Shown in pieces: positions 7,467 through 18,700 of a stretch of DNA of 64,000 nucleotides (within the stretch, counting starts at the first letter, position 1; every line of letters begins with the position of its first letter). Origin of the DNA: Burkholderiales bacterium (lineage in GTDB: Bacteria > Pseudomonadota > Gammaproteobacteria > Burkholderiales > Burkholderiaceae_C); assembly GCA_025360385.1 (NCBI GenBank), contig JANYCG010000076.1, positions 1-64,000 of the forward strand, given 5' to 3'. The position numbers were made by a program, and so were the translations under genes. The notes beneath the pieces were generated by a model that searched no databases, was not told the DNA's origin, and saw nothing but the letters and a program-made list of their open reading frames with translations.

Positions 7467-9020
7467 TCATTCGACGGCAGTCGACGTGGCCCAAAACAAG
7501 CTGACGCTGAAACGCGGCGGGTTGCCGTCTGTCTGGGCCGTCGTGCCCATTTCAAAACGCGCCCCCAGCAAGTCGGCGTAACGCCCCACGATGGCCAGGC
7601 CCAGGCCGCCGCTGCGCGGGAGCTGGCCATCGGCGCGGTGGGCAGCCGCGCCATTGCTGAAGGCATTCTGGCGGCCGTTTTCCTGCTGCCAACGTTGCAT
7701 CAAAGTGTGCCGGGCTTCTGGCGCAATGCCGGGGCCGTTGTCGATGACGCTCAGGCGGGTGCCGGCCGCGTTGGCGCGCAGTTCCACTGTGATCACGGGT
7801 GGGGCGGGCAGCGCCGGGCGCCCATAACGCAGCGCGTTGTCCAGCAAGTTGGTCAAGACGCCTTCGATCAGCGCCAGGTCGCCGCGCAGGGTAATCGCCT
7901 CGTCCAGCCCACGGCCGCCCAAATCAACGCCGAGTTTGTCTGCCCTTGGCAAGGTGTCCAGCAACACGCGGCGCACCAGGGCGCTCAGGTCAAGGGGCGC
8001 CAGGCGCAGGCTGTCGCGGGTTTCATCAGCCAGGGCCAGGGCCAGCAATTGCTCCACCAAGTGGCTGGCCCGCGCCTCGCTGGCCGCCACGGCCACCAGT
8101 TGCCGCTGCCAGACCTGCGGGTTGGACTGCGCCAGGCCGTAGTCCGTCAGCGCCCGGATGCCCGCCAGGGGCGTGCGCAACTCGTGCGCCACATTGCCGG
8201 CAAACTCGCGCTGCGCCTGCACCCCGGCGTCCACCCGCGACATCAGGGCATTGACCGCCGTGCCCAGGCGTTGCACATCGCGGGTCGAGGCCTGAATCTG
8301 CACCGGCGCCAGGTCGTTGGCATCGCGCTGGTTCAGCGCCTTTTGCAAGGCGGCCAGGGGCTGCAGGTCTGCACCAATGGCGCGGCGCAACCACCAGGCC
8401 AGCAGCAGCAGCAACACAGCCTGCGGGCCAAATGAAAACAGCAGCACGCTTTGCAGCAACACGGCGCGGCTGCGTGTGGTTTGGGCGATCACCACCTGGT
8501 AGCCGGGCCCGGCGCTGCGGTACAGGCGCACCAGGCGCAGGGTCTTGCCCTGGTAGTCGCTGTCGCTGAACTCCGGGCGCCGGTCAGGCGTTGGCCCGGC
8601 TTGCCGGGGCGCATCGGGCAGTGGCGGGGCGGCGTGCAGCCACGGGTGCCCAGCCACCAAGCTGCCGTCTTTGCGCAGCACTGCAAAATAGACCGACTCA
8701 ACCTGGTCAAACAACAAGGCCTTGAGCTCGATTTCAGTCAGCTTGAGTTGCACTTGGTCGCCTGTGGCCAGCACATTGGCGGCCAGCGCGTAGGCGTCGT
8801 CCAGCAAAGCGCGGTCAAAGGCCTGCTGCGCAAAATAATAGGCCACGCTGGCCGTCGCGGCCGTGCCCACCAGCCACATCAGCGCCAAGGGCAGCAACAC
8901 GTGTTGCGCCAGCCGCGTGCGCAGCGAAGGCAAAGCCCGCAGTGGCACCCGGACCGGCTCAGGCGCGCGCGCGCCAGGGGTCGTGTGGGGCAAGTCAGCG
9001 GCGTCCGTCATGGGGGACAT
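7467..9020 (-). CDS. sensor histidine kinase (TctE/QseC-like)
   Basis: A 517-residue inner-membrane sensor kinase. After a Pro-rich cytoplasmic start it has a membrane helix at about 40-62, a periplasmic 2CSK_N-type sensor region to about 185 (AFDRALLDDAYALAANV), a second helix at about 189-210, a HAMP-like linker, the HisKA box EFAGNVAHELRTPLAG with phospho-acceptor His279, and the HATPase domain (LLDNALRYG, IDNGPGI, GGLGLAIV). It is cotranscribed with the response regulator 23 bases upstream and divergent from the metal-efflux operon, which it may control. The signal is not known; a metal or an organic acid are both possible. Confidence 0.9.
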   Translation of the reverse strand: MSPMTDAADLPHTTPGARAPEPVRVPLRALPSLRTRLAQHVLLPLALMWLVGTAATASVAYYFAQQAFDRALLDDAYALAANVLATGDQVQLKLTEIELKALLFDQVESVYFAVLRKDGSLVAGHPWLHAAPPLPDAPRQAGPTPDRRPEFSDSDYQGKTLRLVRLYRSAGPGYQVVIAQTTRSRAVLLQSVLLFSFGPQAVLLLLLAWWLRRAIGADLQPLAALQKALNQRDANDLAPVQIQASTRDVQRLGTAVNALMSRVDAGVQAQREFAGNVAHELRTPLAGIRALTDYGLAQSNPQVWQRQLVAVAASEARASHLVEQLLALALADETRDSLRLAPLDLSALVRRVLLDTLPRADKLGVDLGGRGLDEAITLRGDLALIEGVLTNLLDNALRYGRPALPAPPVITVELRANAAGTRLSVIDNGPGIAPEARHTLMQRWQQENGRQNAFSNGAAAHRADGQLPRSGGLGLAIVGRYADLLGARFEMGTTAQTDGNPPRFSVSLFWATSTAVE

Positions 9021-9043
9021 TCAAAGTGGCAGCATCCTGCGCG

Positions 9044-9742
9044 TCAAGCGCCCATGCCGCTCTGGGTTTCAAGCGCATAACCCAGGCCGCGCAAGGTGCG
9101 TATGCCAACTTCGCTGGCGCGCCCGGCAGAAGACAGTTCGGCGAGTTTTTTGCGCAGGCGAGAAATGAACGCCTCCAGCGCGTTGTCGCCCAGCGCCTCG
9201 TCAAAACCCGAAAGTTTGTCGGACAGCTCGCGTTTGTTCACCACCCGGCCGGGTGGCGTCATCAGTTCCCACAAGACCTCAAACTCGCGCGCCGGCAAGT
9301 CCAGTGCCTGCCCATGCAGGGTGAAGCGCCGCGCCTTGCGGTCCAGCGCCAGCGCCCCCATCGCCACCTGGTCTTGTGTGCCCAGGGCGCGGCGCACCAG
9401 CGCGCGCAGGCGGGCCTCGACCTCGCCTAGGTCAAACGGTTTGCCCAGGTAATCGTCCGCGCCGGCATCCAGCCCGTTGATGCGTTCGCTGGCGCGGTCC
9501 CGTGCGCTCAAAATCAGCACCGGTGTGGCGTCGCCACGCCGGCGAGCCTCGCGCAGGACGGAAAGGCCGGAGCCATCGGGCAGGTTCAAATCAAGCAACA
9601 CAGCGTCAAACGGTTGCACCTGCCACAAGGTGCGCGCCGTGGCCAGGCTGGCGGCCTCGTCGACGCGGTGTCCGGCGTCAGCCAGGCTGGCGCACATCAC
9701 GCCGCGCAACACTTCGTCGTCTTCAACCAACAAGATACGCAT
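9044..9742 (-). CDS. OmpR-family response regulator (TctD-like)
   Basis: A 232-residue two-domain response regulator. The receiver domain has the acidic pocket VEDDE, phospho-acceptor Asp51 in VLLDLNLPDGSG and Lys in YLGKPFDLGE. The C-terminal winged-helix DNA-binding domain shows LPAREFEVLWELM and the family end VGIRTLRGLGYAL. It is the first gene of the regulator-kinase pair and starts 99 bases from the divergent efflux operon at 9842, the arrangement usual for regulators of RND metal pumps. Confidence 0.93.
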   Translation of the reverse strand: MRILLVEDDEVLRGVMCASLADAGHRVDEAASLATARTLWQVQPFDAVLLDLNLPDGSGLSVLREARRRGDATPVLILSARDRASERINGLDAGADDYLGKPFDLGEVEARLRALVRRALGTQDQVAMGALALDRKARRFTLHGQALDLPAREFEVLWELMTPPGRVVNKRELSDKLSGFDEALGDNALEAFISRLRKKLAELSSAGRASEVGIRTLRGLGYALETQSGMGA

Positions 9743-9841
9743 GGCAAGTGTCAGGGCAGGGCGGGTACGTGGTTTTCACACGGGTTTGGTCAGTTGGCGG
9801 TCAGGCAGCATCGGCGATAAACAGCGCCAAGGAAATCAATT

Positions 9842-11224
9842 ATGAGCTCACAACCCCGACTTGCCGTCGCATGGCCCTGGCTGGTCGCCTGCCTGGCCAG
9901 TGGCGTCGTCGCATCCGTGGCCGCGCAAACCCCGCCCGTTGGCCTGTCGACCGGTATGGCGCAGCCCTCCGGCACCGCAGCCAAGCCGCTTAAATTGTCG
10001 GCGCTGACACTGGGCCAGGCACTGGACGCCGCCCTGAACAACGACGACATGGCGGTGGCTCGCAGCACGGTGGCTGCAGCGCTGGGCGACGTGGTGTCGG
10101 CTGACCGCGACCCGTTCCCAACGGTGTCCGCGCGGCTCAGCCAGATTGACCTGCAAAACGGCGTGGGTGACGGCAACCCGTTGACCCAATGGCGCGTCGA
10201 CAAAAGCTTGGGCCTTGACTGGACCTGGGAGCGTGGCAACAAACGCGCCTTGCGCACCAAGACCGCCCAGCGCAACGCCCAGGCGGCGCAGGGCGACCTT
10301 GAAGAGACCCAAATCCAGCAACTGCTGGCCGCCACCAATGCCTTTTATGACCTGGCGGCGGCGCAAGAACGTGTTGCCCAAATTCAGGCCAACGCCGACG
10401 GCACGGCACAAATTGCCGTGTCTGCGGCCAAACGCGTCAATGCTGGCGACCTGGCGCGGCAAGACGCCTTGCGCCTTGAAATTGAAGCCGAACGCGCCAA
10501 GGGCGACGTGTTGCAGGTGTCCATGGACCGGCGCCGCGCCGCGCTGGCGCTGGCCTTGGTGCTAGACCTGGACGCGCACGATCAAAGTGTGGCCGTGCAG
10601 GTTAAATGGCCCGCGCCAGATGGTGCCCGCAATGGCGCAGATTCAAGCGACTCTGCCTTGCGCGCCCTGGTGGACACCCGCGCAGACGTACGCGCTGCGC
10701 AAGAGCGCCTGGCCGCCGCTGAAGCGGGCATTGAAGGTGCCAGCGCCCAGAAGAAAGCCGACGTCACCTGGGGCGTGTCGTATGACCACTTTCCGGGCAC
10801 GTCCACGGCATTGGTCGAGTTGCGCATGCAGATGCCCCTGCAATTTGGCTACCAATTCAAAGGCGAAATCACACGCGCGCTGGCACTGCGCGAAGCGGCC
10901 GAAGGCGGGCTTGACAAAACCCGCCGCGCCGCTGGCCTGGAGTTGCAGGGCCTGCGCGCACAGTTGCAAAGCACCCTGCTGCGCAGCCAGGGTTATGAAC
11001 GGGATATCTTGCCGCGTGCCAAACAGGTGGCGGACCAGGCCGAGTTTGCCTATGCCAAAGGTGCGCTCACGTTGAACGACCTGCTGGACGCCCGCCGTAC
11101 CTTGCGGGCCACTGGCCTGGACGCGCTGGCGGCCCGCGCCGACTACGCCAAAACCGCCACCGCCTGGCGCTTGCGCACGCAGCCTTTTGCAGTGTTGCTG
11201 AATGAATTGAACCAGACGAATTGA
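9842..11224 (+). CDS. TolC-family outer-membrane efflux protein (CzcC-like)
   Basis: A 460-residue outer-membrane factor of an RND tripartite pump. A signal peptide at residues 1-28 (LACLASGVVASVAAQ region) precedes two OEP-type alpha-helical repeats rich in Ala, Gln and Arg (QLLAATNAFYDLAAAQERVAQ; KGALTLNDLLDARRTLR). AAGGAA lies before ATG 9842. The next genes encode the membrane-fusion protein and two inner-membrane pumps, so it forms the exit duct. Neighbouring pumps of the heavy-metal type point to a CzcC/CusC-like role. Confidence 0.88.
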   Translation: MSSQPRLAVAWPWLVACLASGVVASVAAQTPPVGLSTGMAQPSGTAAKPLKLSALTLGQALDAALNNDDMAVARSTVAAALGDVVSADRDPFPTVSARLSQIDLQNGVGDGNPLTQWRVDKSLGLDWTWERGNKRALRTKTAQRNAQAAQGDLEETQIQQLLAATNAFYDLAAAQERVAQIQANADGTAQIAVSAAKRVNAGDLARQDALRLEIEAERAKGDVLQVSMDRRRAALALALVLDLDAHDQSVAVQVKWPAPDGARNGADSSDSALRALVDTRADVRAAQERLAAAEAGIEGASAQKKADVTWGVSYDHFPGTSTALVELRMQMPLQFGYQFKGEITRALALREAAEGGLDKTRRAAGLELQGLRAQLQSTLLRSQGYERDILPRAKQVADQAEFAYAKGALTLNDLLDARRTLRATGLDALAARADYAKTATAWRLRTQPFAVLLNELNQTN

Positions 11225-11241
11225 ACCCGAGGAACGCCACC

Positions 11242-12486
11242 GTGTCACGATTTCCCAACCCTGCTGCCTTGACTGTGTCCACCGCGTTGCTGGCGGCCTT
11301 GCTGTGCGCCTGCACGCCCGCTGCGCCGCCCGAAACCCCTGCGCCGGCCCAGCCGATTGTGCAAGACCGTCAAATTCGTTTTCCACCAGGCCATCCACAA
11401 TTGGCGCTCTTGGGGTTAACGGCGGCAGCGCCAGGAAAAACCACCACCGTGGAATTGCCCGCGCGGCTGGTCTGGAATGAATCTAAAACACAGCGCATTT
11501 ACCCGGCATTTGCCGGCCGTGTCACGGGCATTCGGGCCGATGTCGGCCAGGTGGTCAAGGCCGGCACTGTTCTGGCCAATCTGGCATCGCCTGACTTTGG
11601 CAGCGCCCAGGCTGATACCGCCAAGGCGCAGGGGGATCTGCGGCTGTCGCAAAAAACCTTGCAGCGCCAAAAGGAACTGCTCGATGCCGGGATCATCGCC
11701 CGCAAGGATTTCGACCAGGCCGAGGCGGACGCGTCGCGGGCACAGGCCGAAGCTCAGCGGGCAGTTGCCCGTACCAGCCTGTATGGCGCGGCGGGAGGCT
11801 CTGGTGTCGACCAACAACTTGCCCTGCGTTCCACCGTGGCGGGCATCGTGGTTGAACGCAACTTGAACCCGGGCCAGGAAGTGCGGCCCGACCAGTCCGG
11901 CCCCGGTGTGCCCGCCTTGTTTGTCGTGACTGACCCGACCAGCCTGTGGATTCAAATTGATGCACGAGAGTCTGAGGTGGGCACCCTGCTGCCGGGTTCC
12001 ACTTTTGATCTGGTGATTCCCTCATTGCCTGGCCACAAGTTCGAAGGCAAGGTGATCATCGCGTCGGACTTCATTGACCCTGCCACCCGCACCATCAAGA
12101 TTCGTGGCGTTGTGGACAATCGCGACCGCCTGCTCAAGGCTGAAATGCTGGCGACCGCGCGCCTTGAGCGCCAACTGGGCGCGGGTGTGCTGGTGCCTGC
12201 CAGCGCCGTGCTGCTGACCGGCACAAAACATTCCGTTTTTGTGCAGACCCAGCCCGGCCTGTTTGAACCCCGAGAGGTTGAACTGGGTTACCAGGGCCCG
12301 CGCGACGTGGTGGTGTCGCGCGGCCTTGAAGTGGGCGAGCAGGTGGTCAGCAACAACGTGTTGTTGCTGGCCCGCCAGTTCCGGCTGGCACAGGACGAGG
12401 CCAACCCGTCTGACACGAATTCGCCAGCGGCTTCGTCGGCTGGCGCCGCTTCCTCGGCCAAGGCCGCGTCAGGCGATAAAAAATGA
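11242..12486 (+). CDS. RND efflux periplasmic adaptor (CzcB-like lipoprotein)
   Basis: A 414-residue membrane-fusion protein. GTG 11242 is preferred over TTG 11221: GAGG lies ten bases upstream and the lipoprotein signal follows (LLAALLCAC, with Cys as lipid anchor). Family parts are a barrel-sandwich hybrid with VTGIRADVGQVVKAGTVLA, a helical hairpin (KTLQRQKELLDAGIIARKD), a second half-motif RSTVAGIVVERNLNPGQEV and a beta-barrel domain. A Ser/Ala-rich tail ends in the ATGA overlap with the pump gene, so the two are translated together. It should link the CzcA-type pumps to the TolC-like duct. Confidence 0.9.
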   Translation: MSRFPNPAALTVSTALLAALLCACTPAAPPETPAPAQPIVQDRQIRFPPGHPQLALLGLTAAAPGKTTTVELPARLVWNESKTQRIYPAFAGRVTGIRADVGQVVKAGTVLANLASPDFGSAQADTAKAQGDLRLSQKTLQRQKELLDAGIIARKDFDQAEADASRAQAEAQRAVARTSLYGAAGGSGVDQQLALRSTVAGIVVERNLNPGQEVRPDQSGPGVPALFVVTDPTSLWIQIDARESEVGTLLPGSTFDLVIPSLPGHKFEGKVIIASDFIDPATRTIKIRGVVDNRDRLLKAEMLATARLERQLGAGVLVPASAVLLTGTKHSVFVQTQPGLFEPREVELGYQGPRDVVVSRGLEVGEQVVSNNVLLLARQFRLAQDEANPSDTNSPAASSAGAASSAKAASGDKK

Positions 12487-15400
12487 AACGACTGGTTCAA
12501 TATGCGCTGAGCCAGCCGCTGATCATTGTCCTGTTCACCCTACTGTTTGGGGTGGCCGGCGTCATTGCTTTTAAAAATCTGTCGGTCGAAGCTTTCCCCG
12601 ACGTCACCGACACGCAAGTCACCGTGATTGCGCTGTATCCCGGGCGCGCTGCCGAGGAGGTTGAAAAACAGGTCACCCTGCCGATTGAAACCGCGCTGGC
12701 CGGGCTGCCTAATGCGATCCGCGTGTTTTCGCACACCCAGTTCGGTTTGTCTTACACCGTGGTGACCTACGACGACGCGGCCAATGTCAACACTGTGCGC
12801 CAGCAGATCAACGAACGCCTCAATGGTGTTGACGTGCCCGCTGGCGCACAGGTCAACATCCAGCCCAACGCCACGCCGATTGGCGAAGTCATGCGTTACC
12901 GGGTCAGGGGCGATGGCCAAAACACCACCGAGCTTCGCTCCATCGAAGACTGGGTGATTGAACGCGGCCTACGGCAGGTGCCTGGCGTCGCCGATGTGGT
13001 CGCCATGGGCGGTTTCATCAAGCAATACGAAGTGCAGCCCGACCTGGACAAGTTGCGGGCCACCAAACTCACATTTCAAAACCTGCTGGATGCCTTGGGC
13101 CGGGGAAACGCCAACGCGGGCGGCAGTTATGTGGCGCAAGGCGCGCAGCAGTTCACCATTCGCGGCATTGGCCTGCTCCGGTCGCCCGATGACATTGGGG
13201 AAATTGTGGTGGCGGCCCGCAATGGCACGCCGATTCTGGTGCGTGATGTAGCCAAGGTGGCCATTGGTGCCGTGCCCCGGCTGGGCATCGTCGGGCAAGA
13301 TGGTGACGACGATGCAGTCGTTGGCATCGTGATCATGCGAAAGGGTGAAAACCCAAGCGTTGTGCTCAACGGCGTCAAGGCAAAAATTGCCGAACTCAAT
13401 GACCGCAGCCTGCCCAAGGGCGTGTCGATTGTTCCGTTCTATGACCGCACTTGGCTGATGGGCAAGACACTCTCGACTGTGTTCCGGAATCTGGTTGAAG
13501 GCGCCTTGCTGGTGTCGTTGGTTCTGTACCTTTTTTTGTCCAATCTGCGGGCCAGCCTGGCGGTCGTGGTGGTGATCCCGTTGGCTTTGCTGGCCACCTT
13601 CATGGGCTTGAAAATCATGGGGGTTCCGGCCAATCTGCTGAGCCTGGGCGCGATGGACTTTGGCATCATTGTGGATGGTGCCGTGATCGTGATCGAAAAC
13701 ATCATGCACCGCCTGGCCGAGAGAGACGAGGCGATGGCACCCGAAGAACGCCGGGGCGTGATTGCCGATGCCGCCAGCGAGGTGGGGCGGCCGACCCTGT
13801 TTTCGATGCTGATCATCATCGCGGCGCACATTCCGATCTTTGCCCTGCAGCGCCAGGAAGGCCGGATTTTCCAGCCGATGGCGCTGTCGGTGACGATGGC
13901 GCTGGTGGGTTCCCTGGTTTTTTCCTTGACCCTGGTGCCGCTTCTGGCGTATTGGATGCTGCGCAAAAAGTTGCCGCACGGCGACAATCGCCTGGTGTCG
14001 TGGGCCAAACGAATTTATGAGCCGACGCTGGAGTGGGCGCTGGACAACAGACGCAAGATTGTGGCCATTGCGCTGGGCACCTTCATGCTCTCGATCGCTG
14101 CGGCCTCAAGGCTGGGTTCGGAATTTTTGCCAGAACTCGACGAAGGAACTTTTTGGGTCAATTTCGACATGCCCTCCAGCGTCTCGATTGCTGAAGCGGC
14201 CCGTGTACTGCATCAGGTGCGCAAAGTCTTGCTGACCGTTCCCGAGGTGCGCACCACCGTGTCCAAATCAGGCCAGCCGGAAGATGGCACCGACCCCAAA
14301 ACCACCAGCATGGCGGAGGTCTATGTCGACGTCAAACCGAAAGAAGAATGGCGGCCCGGACTGTCCCGCGACGATTTGATCGACGACATGGGCCGGGCGA
14401 TTTCGGCCATCCCAGGCATCGATCCGGCGTTTTCGCAGCCGATCCGCGACAACGTGCTGGAGTCAATTTCCCAAATCAAGGGCCAGATTGTGCTCAAGGT
14501 GGTCGGACCTGACCTGGCCGAATTGCAAAGGCTTGCAGAAGCTATCCAGCACGAAGTGCGGCAGGTCAAGGGCGTGTCGCGGGCCGAAATTGACCGCTTG
14601 GGCGAATTGCCGCAGCTTGCGGTCGACATTGACCGAAAACGGGCTGCCCGCCTGGGCTTGAATGTCAGCGATGTTGAAGATGTCATCGAGGCCGCGCTGG
14701 CCGGCAAGGCGGCAACGCAAATATGGGAAGGAGAGCGCAAGTTCGCCGTCGCAGTGCGGCTGCCCGAAGCGCAACGCAGCGTAGACCATTTGGCAGGCAT
14801 TCCCATTCCGCTGCCCGATGGCGGCTACACCGTTTTAGGTGCGGTGACCAATATCCGCCAGACCACCGGTGCCATGAATATTGCGCGTGAGGCAGGCAGG
14901 CGCACCATGGCCATTGGCATTTTTATCAAGAACCGAGACATGGGTTCGGTGGTTGCCGACATGAAAACCCGCGTCGAAGGCAAAGTGAAGCTGCCTGAAA
15001 ACTACCTGATTCAATGGTCAGGTGAATTTGAAAACCAGGAGCGTGCCATGAAACGCCTGTCGGTCGTGGTGCCGATCTCGCTGCTGCTGATTTTTGTTCT
15101 GCTGTTCAATGCATTCAACTCTCTGAAGACGGCGGCGCTGGTGATCCTCAATGTGCCGCTGGCGCTGATCGGCGGTTTTATCGCGTTGTGGGCCTTGGGC
15201 ATTCCGCTGTCGGTGTCTGCGGCAATCGGGTTTATCGCCCTGTCGGGCCAGGCGGTACTCAATGGCGTGGTGATGTTGTCGGTGTTCCAGCAATTGCAGG
15301 CGCAGGGGCTCAGCGTTTTGGAGTCGGTGAAACAGGGTTCTTTGCAGCGCCTGCGCACCGTGCTCATGACGGCTTTGCTGGCGGCACTTGGCCTTTTGCC

Positions 15401-15593
15401 GATGGCTTTGAGCCACGACATTGGGTCCGAAACCCAGCGCCCGCTTGCGATTGTCGTCATTGGCGGCTTGTTCACGGCGACGCTGCTCACGCTGGTGGTG
15501 CTGCCGGTGCTTTACGTCGCCTGGTTTTCTGTTCGCTCTGCGGTGGCCGACAAAGCGGGCGTCGCGGGCCCAGCGGTCGATCCGGTCGCGTAG
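12483..15593 (+). CDS. CusA/CzcA family heavy-metal RND pump, first copy
   Basis: A 1036-residue HME-type RND proton antiporter. It has the N-terminal helix, two large periplasmic loops and helices with the family proton-relay motif GAMDFGIIVDGAVIVIEN in TM4. Other marks are SVEAFPDVTDTQV near the start and GSEFLPELDEGTFWV after TM7. The Asp-containing DFG..DGA motif fits divalent-cation pumps of the CzcA type rather than CusA copper pumps. It overlaps the adaptor gene by four bases. A closely related second pump gene follows 181 bases on. Confidence 0.93.
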   Translation: MKRLVQYALSQPLIIVLFTLLFGVAGVIAFKNLSVEAFPDVTDTQVTVIALYPGRAAEEVEKQVTLPIETALAGLPNAIRVFSHTQFGLSYTVVTYDDAANVNTVRQQINERLNGVDVPAGAQVNIQPNATPIGEVMRYRVRGDGQNTTELRSIEDWVIERGLRQVPGVADVVAMGGFIKQYEVQPDLDKLRATKLTFQNLLDALGRGNANAGGSYVAQGAQQFTIRGIGLLRSPDDIGEIVVAARNGTPILVRDVAKVAIGAVPRLGIVGQDGDDDAVVGIVIMRKGENPSVVLNGVKAKIAELNDRSLPKGVSIVPFYDRTWLMGKTLSTVFRNLVEGALLVSLVLYLFLSNLRASLAVVVVIPLALLATFMGLKIMGVPANLLSLGAMDFGIIVDGAVIVIENIMHRLAERDEAMAPEERRGVIADAASEVGRPTLFSMLIIIAAHIPIFALQRQEGRIFQPMALSVTMALVGSLVFSLTLVPLLAYWMLRKKLPHGDNRLVSWAKRIYEPTLEWALDNRRKIVAIALGTFMLSIAAASRLGSEFLPELDEGTFWVNFDMPSSVSIAEAARVLHQVRKVLLTVPEVRTTVSKSGQPEDGTDPKTTSMAEVYVDVKPKEEWRPGLSRDDLIDDMGRAISAIPGIDPAFSQPIRDNVLESISQIKGQIVLKVVGPDLAELQRLAEAIQHEVRQVKGVSRAEIDRLGELPQLAVDIDRKRAARLGLNVSDVEDVIEAALAGKAATQIWEGERKFAVAVRLPEAQRSVDHLAGIPIPLPDGGYTVLGAVTNIRQTTGAMNIAREAGRRTMAIGIFIKNRDMGSVVADMKTRVEGKVKLPENYLIQWSGEFENQERAMKRLSVVVPISLLLIFVLLFNAFNSLKTAALVILNVPLALIGGFIALWALGIPLSVSAAIGFIALSGQAVLNGVVMLSVFQQLQAQGLSVLESVKQGSLQRLRTVLMTALLAALGLLPMALSHDIGSETQRPLAIVVIGGLFTATLLTLVVLPVLYVAWFSVRSAVADKAGVAGPAVDPVA

Positions 15594-15774
15594 CAGAGGG
15601 CACGATAGCCCGCAGCCAGCCGGGGCTGGCTTGGCGGCCCTGGTAGCGGCTTGGTTGTGCCAGATCGGAACAGAGGAAGGTTATGCTCCCTGTTTCTGAT
15701 GCTCCTTGTTTCCTGTCAGCCCGATCCCAATGCTGGATCGGCCGGCAGGCTTAAGTGAACCCAAGCCCTCGCCC

Positions 15775-18700
15775 ATGAAACGCCTGATCCAATACGCACT
15801 GCACCAGCCTCTGTTCATCGTACTGGGCACACTGCTGTTTGCGGTGGCCGGCGTCATCGCGTTCCAGAACCTGTCTGTCGAGGCCTTTCCCGATGTCACC
15901 GACACCCAGGTCACGGTGATTGCGCTGTACCCTGGCCGGGCCGCCGAAGAGGTGGAGAAACAGGTCACACTCCCGATTGAAACCGCGCTGGCCGGCCTGC
16001 CCAACTCGATTCGCGTGTTCTCCCACACCCAATTTGGCCTGTCCTTCACGGTCGTCACCTATGACGACTCGGCCCAGGTACAACAGGTGCGCCAGCAGGT
16101 GGCCGAGCGCCTGCGTGGCATTGACCTGCCGCCAGGGGTAGAAGCCGACATCGCGCCCAACGCCACGCCGGTGGGCGAGATCATGCGTTACCGCCTGCAG
16201 GGCGACGGATTGACCACCACCGAACTGCGCACGCTGGAGGACTGGGTGGTGGAGCGTGGCCTGCGCCAGGTGCCGGGCATTGCCGACGTGGTGGGCATGG
16301 GCGGCTTCATCAAACAATACGAGGTGCAGCCCGACCTGGACAAACTGCGCGCCTACAAGCTCACCTTCCAGAACCTGCTGGATGCGCTGGGGCGCGGCAA
16401 TTCGAACGCCGGCGGCAGTTATGTGGCGCAAGGCACGCAGCAATACGCCATTCGGGGCATCGGGCTGCTGCGCTCGGCCGACGACATTGGCCGCATCGTC
16501 GTGGCGGCGCGCAACGGCACGCCGATCCTGATTCGGGACATTGCACAGGTCAAGATCGGCGCCGTGCCGCGTCTGGGCACGGTCGGGCAGGACCTGGACG
16601 ACGACGTGGTGACCGGCATCGTCGTGATGCGTAAAGGCGAGAACCCCAGCGTAGTCCTGAAGAGCGTCAAAGCCAAAATTGAAGAGCTCAACAGCCGCGC
16701 TTTGCCCAAAGGCGTTGCGATCGTGCCGTTTTACGACCGCACCTGGCTGATGGGAAAAACCCTCACCACGGTGTTCAAAAACCTGGTCGAAGGCGCGTTG
16801 CTGGTGGCCCTGGTGCTGTACCTGTTTTTGTCCAACCTGCGCGCCTCGCTGGCCGTGGTGGTGATCATTCCACTGGCCTTGTTGTCGACCTTTTTGGGCC
16901 TCAAGATCATGGGCGTCCCGGCCAATCTGCTGAGCCTGGGCGCGATGGACTTTGGCATCATCGTCGATGGCGCGGTGATCGTGATTGAAAACATCATGCA
17001 CCGGCTGGCCGAGCGGCGCGAAAGCATGGACGAGGCCGAGCGGCGCAGCGTCATCGTGAACGCCGCCAATGAAGTCGGTCGACCCACCCTGGTCTCGATG
17101 TTGATCATCATCGCCGCGCACATTCCGATCTTTGCGCTGCAACGCCACGAGGGCCGCATTTTCCAGCCGATGGCGCTGTCGGTCACCACCGCACTGGTGG
17201 GTTCACTGATTTTTTCGCTCACGCTGGTGCCGCTGCTGGCGTACTGGATGTTGCGCAAGAAGTTGCCGCATGGCGACAACCGGCTGGTGACCACGGCCAA
17301 GCGGCTTTACCAGCCGGTGCTGGCCTGGTCGCTGTCGCACCGCAAGGCCGTGGTGGCCATTGCGCTTGGCGTGTTTGCCCTGGCCATGGTGGCGGCCTCG
17401 CGCCTGGGCAGCGAGTTTTTGCCGGAGCTCAACGAAGGCACGATCTGGGTCAACCTGCGCCTGCCGGCCAGCATCTCCAACGACGAGGCGACCCGCGCCC
17501 TGCGCAGTGTGCGAAGGGCCTTGCTCAAGGTGCCCGAGGTGCGCACCACGGTGTCAAAAGCCGGCCAGCCCGAAGACGGCACCGACCCCAAAACCATCAG
17601 CATGGCCGAGGTGTTTGTCGACCTGAAACCACCTGAAGAATGGCGCAAGGGCTTCAGCAAAGAGCAAATCATCGACGAGATGGACCGCGCCGTTTCGGGC
17701 ATCCCCGGCATGGAGCCGACCTTCTCGCAGCCCATCCGCGACAACGTGCTGGAGTCCATCTCCCAGATTGACGGGCAGATCGTCATCAAGGTGGCGGGCG
17801 ACGACCTGACCGACTTGCGCGTCGTGACGGAAGCCGTCCTGAAAGAGATCAAACAGGTGACCGGCGTGTTCCGCGCCGAGATCGACCGCCAGGGCGAGTT
17901 GCCGCAACTGTTGATCGACATTGACCGGGATCGCGCGGCACGGCTGGGGCTCAATGTGCAGGACATCCAGGACGTGATTGAGGCCGCGTTGGGCGGCAAA
18001 GCTGCCACCCAGTTGTGGGAGGGCGAGCGCAAGTTTGCGGTGGCGGTGCGCTTGCCTGAAGGCAGACGCAGCATCGCCAGCCTGGCCGCCACGCCGATCC
18101 CGACGCCCGATGGCGGTTACGCCGCCCTGGGCAGCGTGGCCAACATCCGGGAGACCAGCGGCGCCATGAACATTGCCCGCGAAGCCGGACGGCGCACCAT
18201 GGCGGTGGGCATTTTCATCAAAAACCGTGACATGGGCTCCGTGGTGGGCGACATGCAGGCGCGGGTCAATAAAAACGTCAATTTGCCCAAGGGTTACACC
18301 ATCACGTGGTCGGGCGAGTTTGAAAACCAGGAGCGGGCCATGAAGCGCCTGTCGGTGGTGGTGCCGATTTCGCTCTTGCTGATTTTTGTGCTTCTGTTTG
18401 ACGCCTTTGGCTCGTTGGCGCGCGCAGCACTGATTTTGATCAACGTGCCGCTGGCCTTGATTGGTGGTTTTGTGGCTTTGTGGGTGTTTGCCATTCCGCT
18501 GTCGGTGTCGGCGGCGATTGGTTTCATCGCCCTGTCGGGGCAGGCGGTGCTCAACGGCGTGGTGATGGTGTCGGTGTTCCAGCAATTGCAGGCGCAGGGC
18601 ATGGGCGTGGCGCAAGCCGTGACGCAAGGCTCCATGCAGCGCCTGCGCACAGTGCTGATGACGGCGCTGCTGGCGGCGCTGGGCCTGCTGCCGATGGCGC

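Noticed and set aside
15600-15770. Hairpins between the two czcA genes as a terminator or riboswitch
   Set aside because: Short stems (GCCAGCC/GGCTGGC and CCGATC/GATCGG) lack a T-run and match no riboswitch class I know.
15751-17148. 465-codon minus-strand frame opposite the second czcA
   Set aside because: Its mirror frame exists opposite the first czcA too, as expected for an antisense shadow of duplicated genes. Composition (Gln, His, Arg) is not protein-like.
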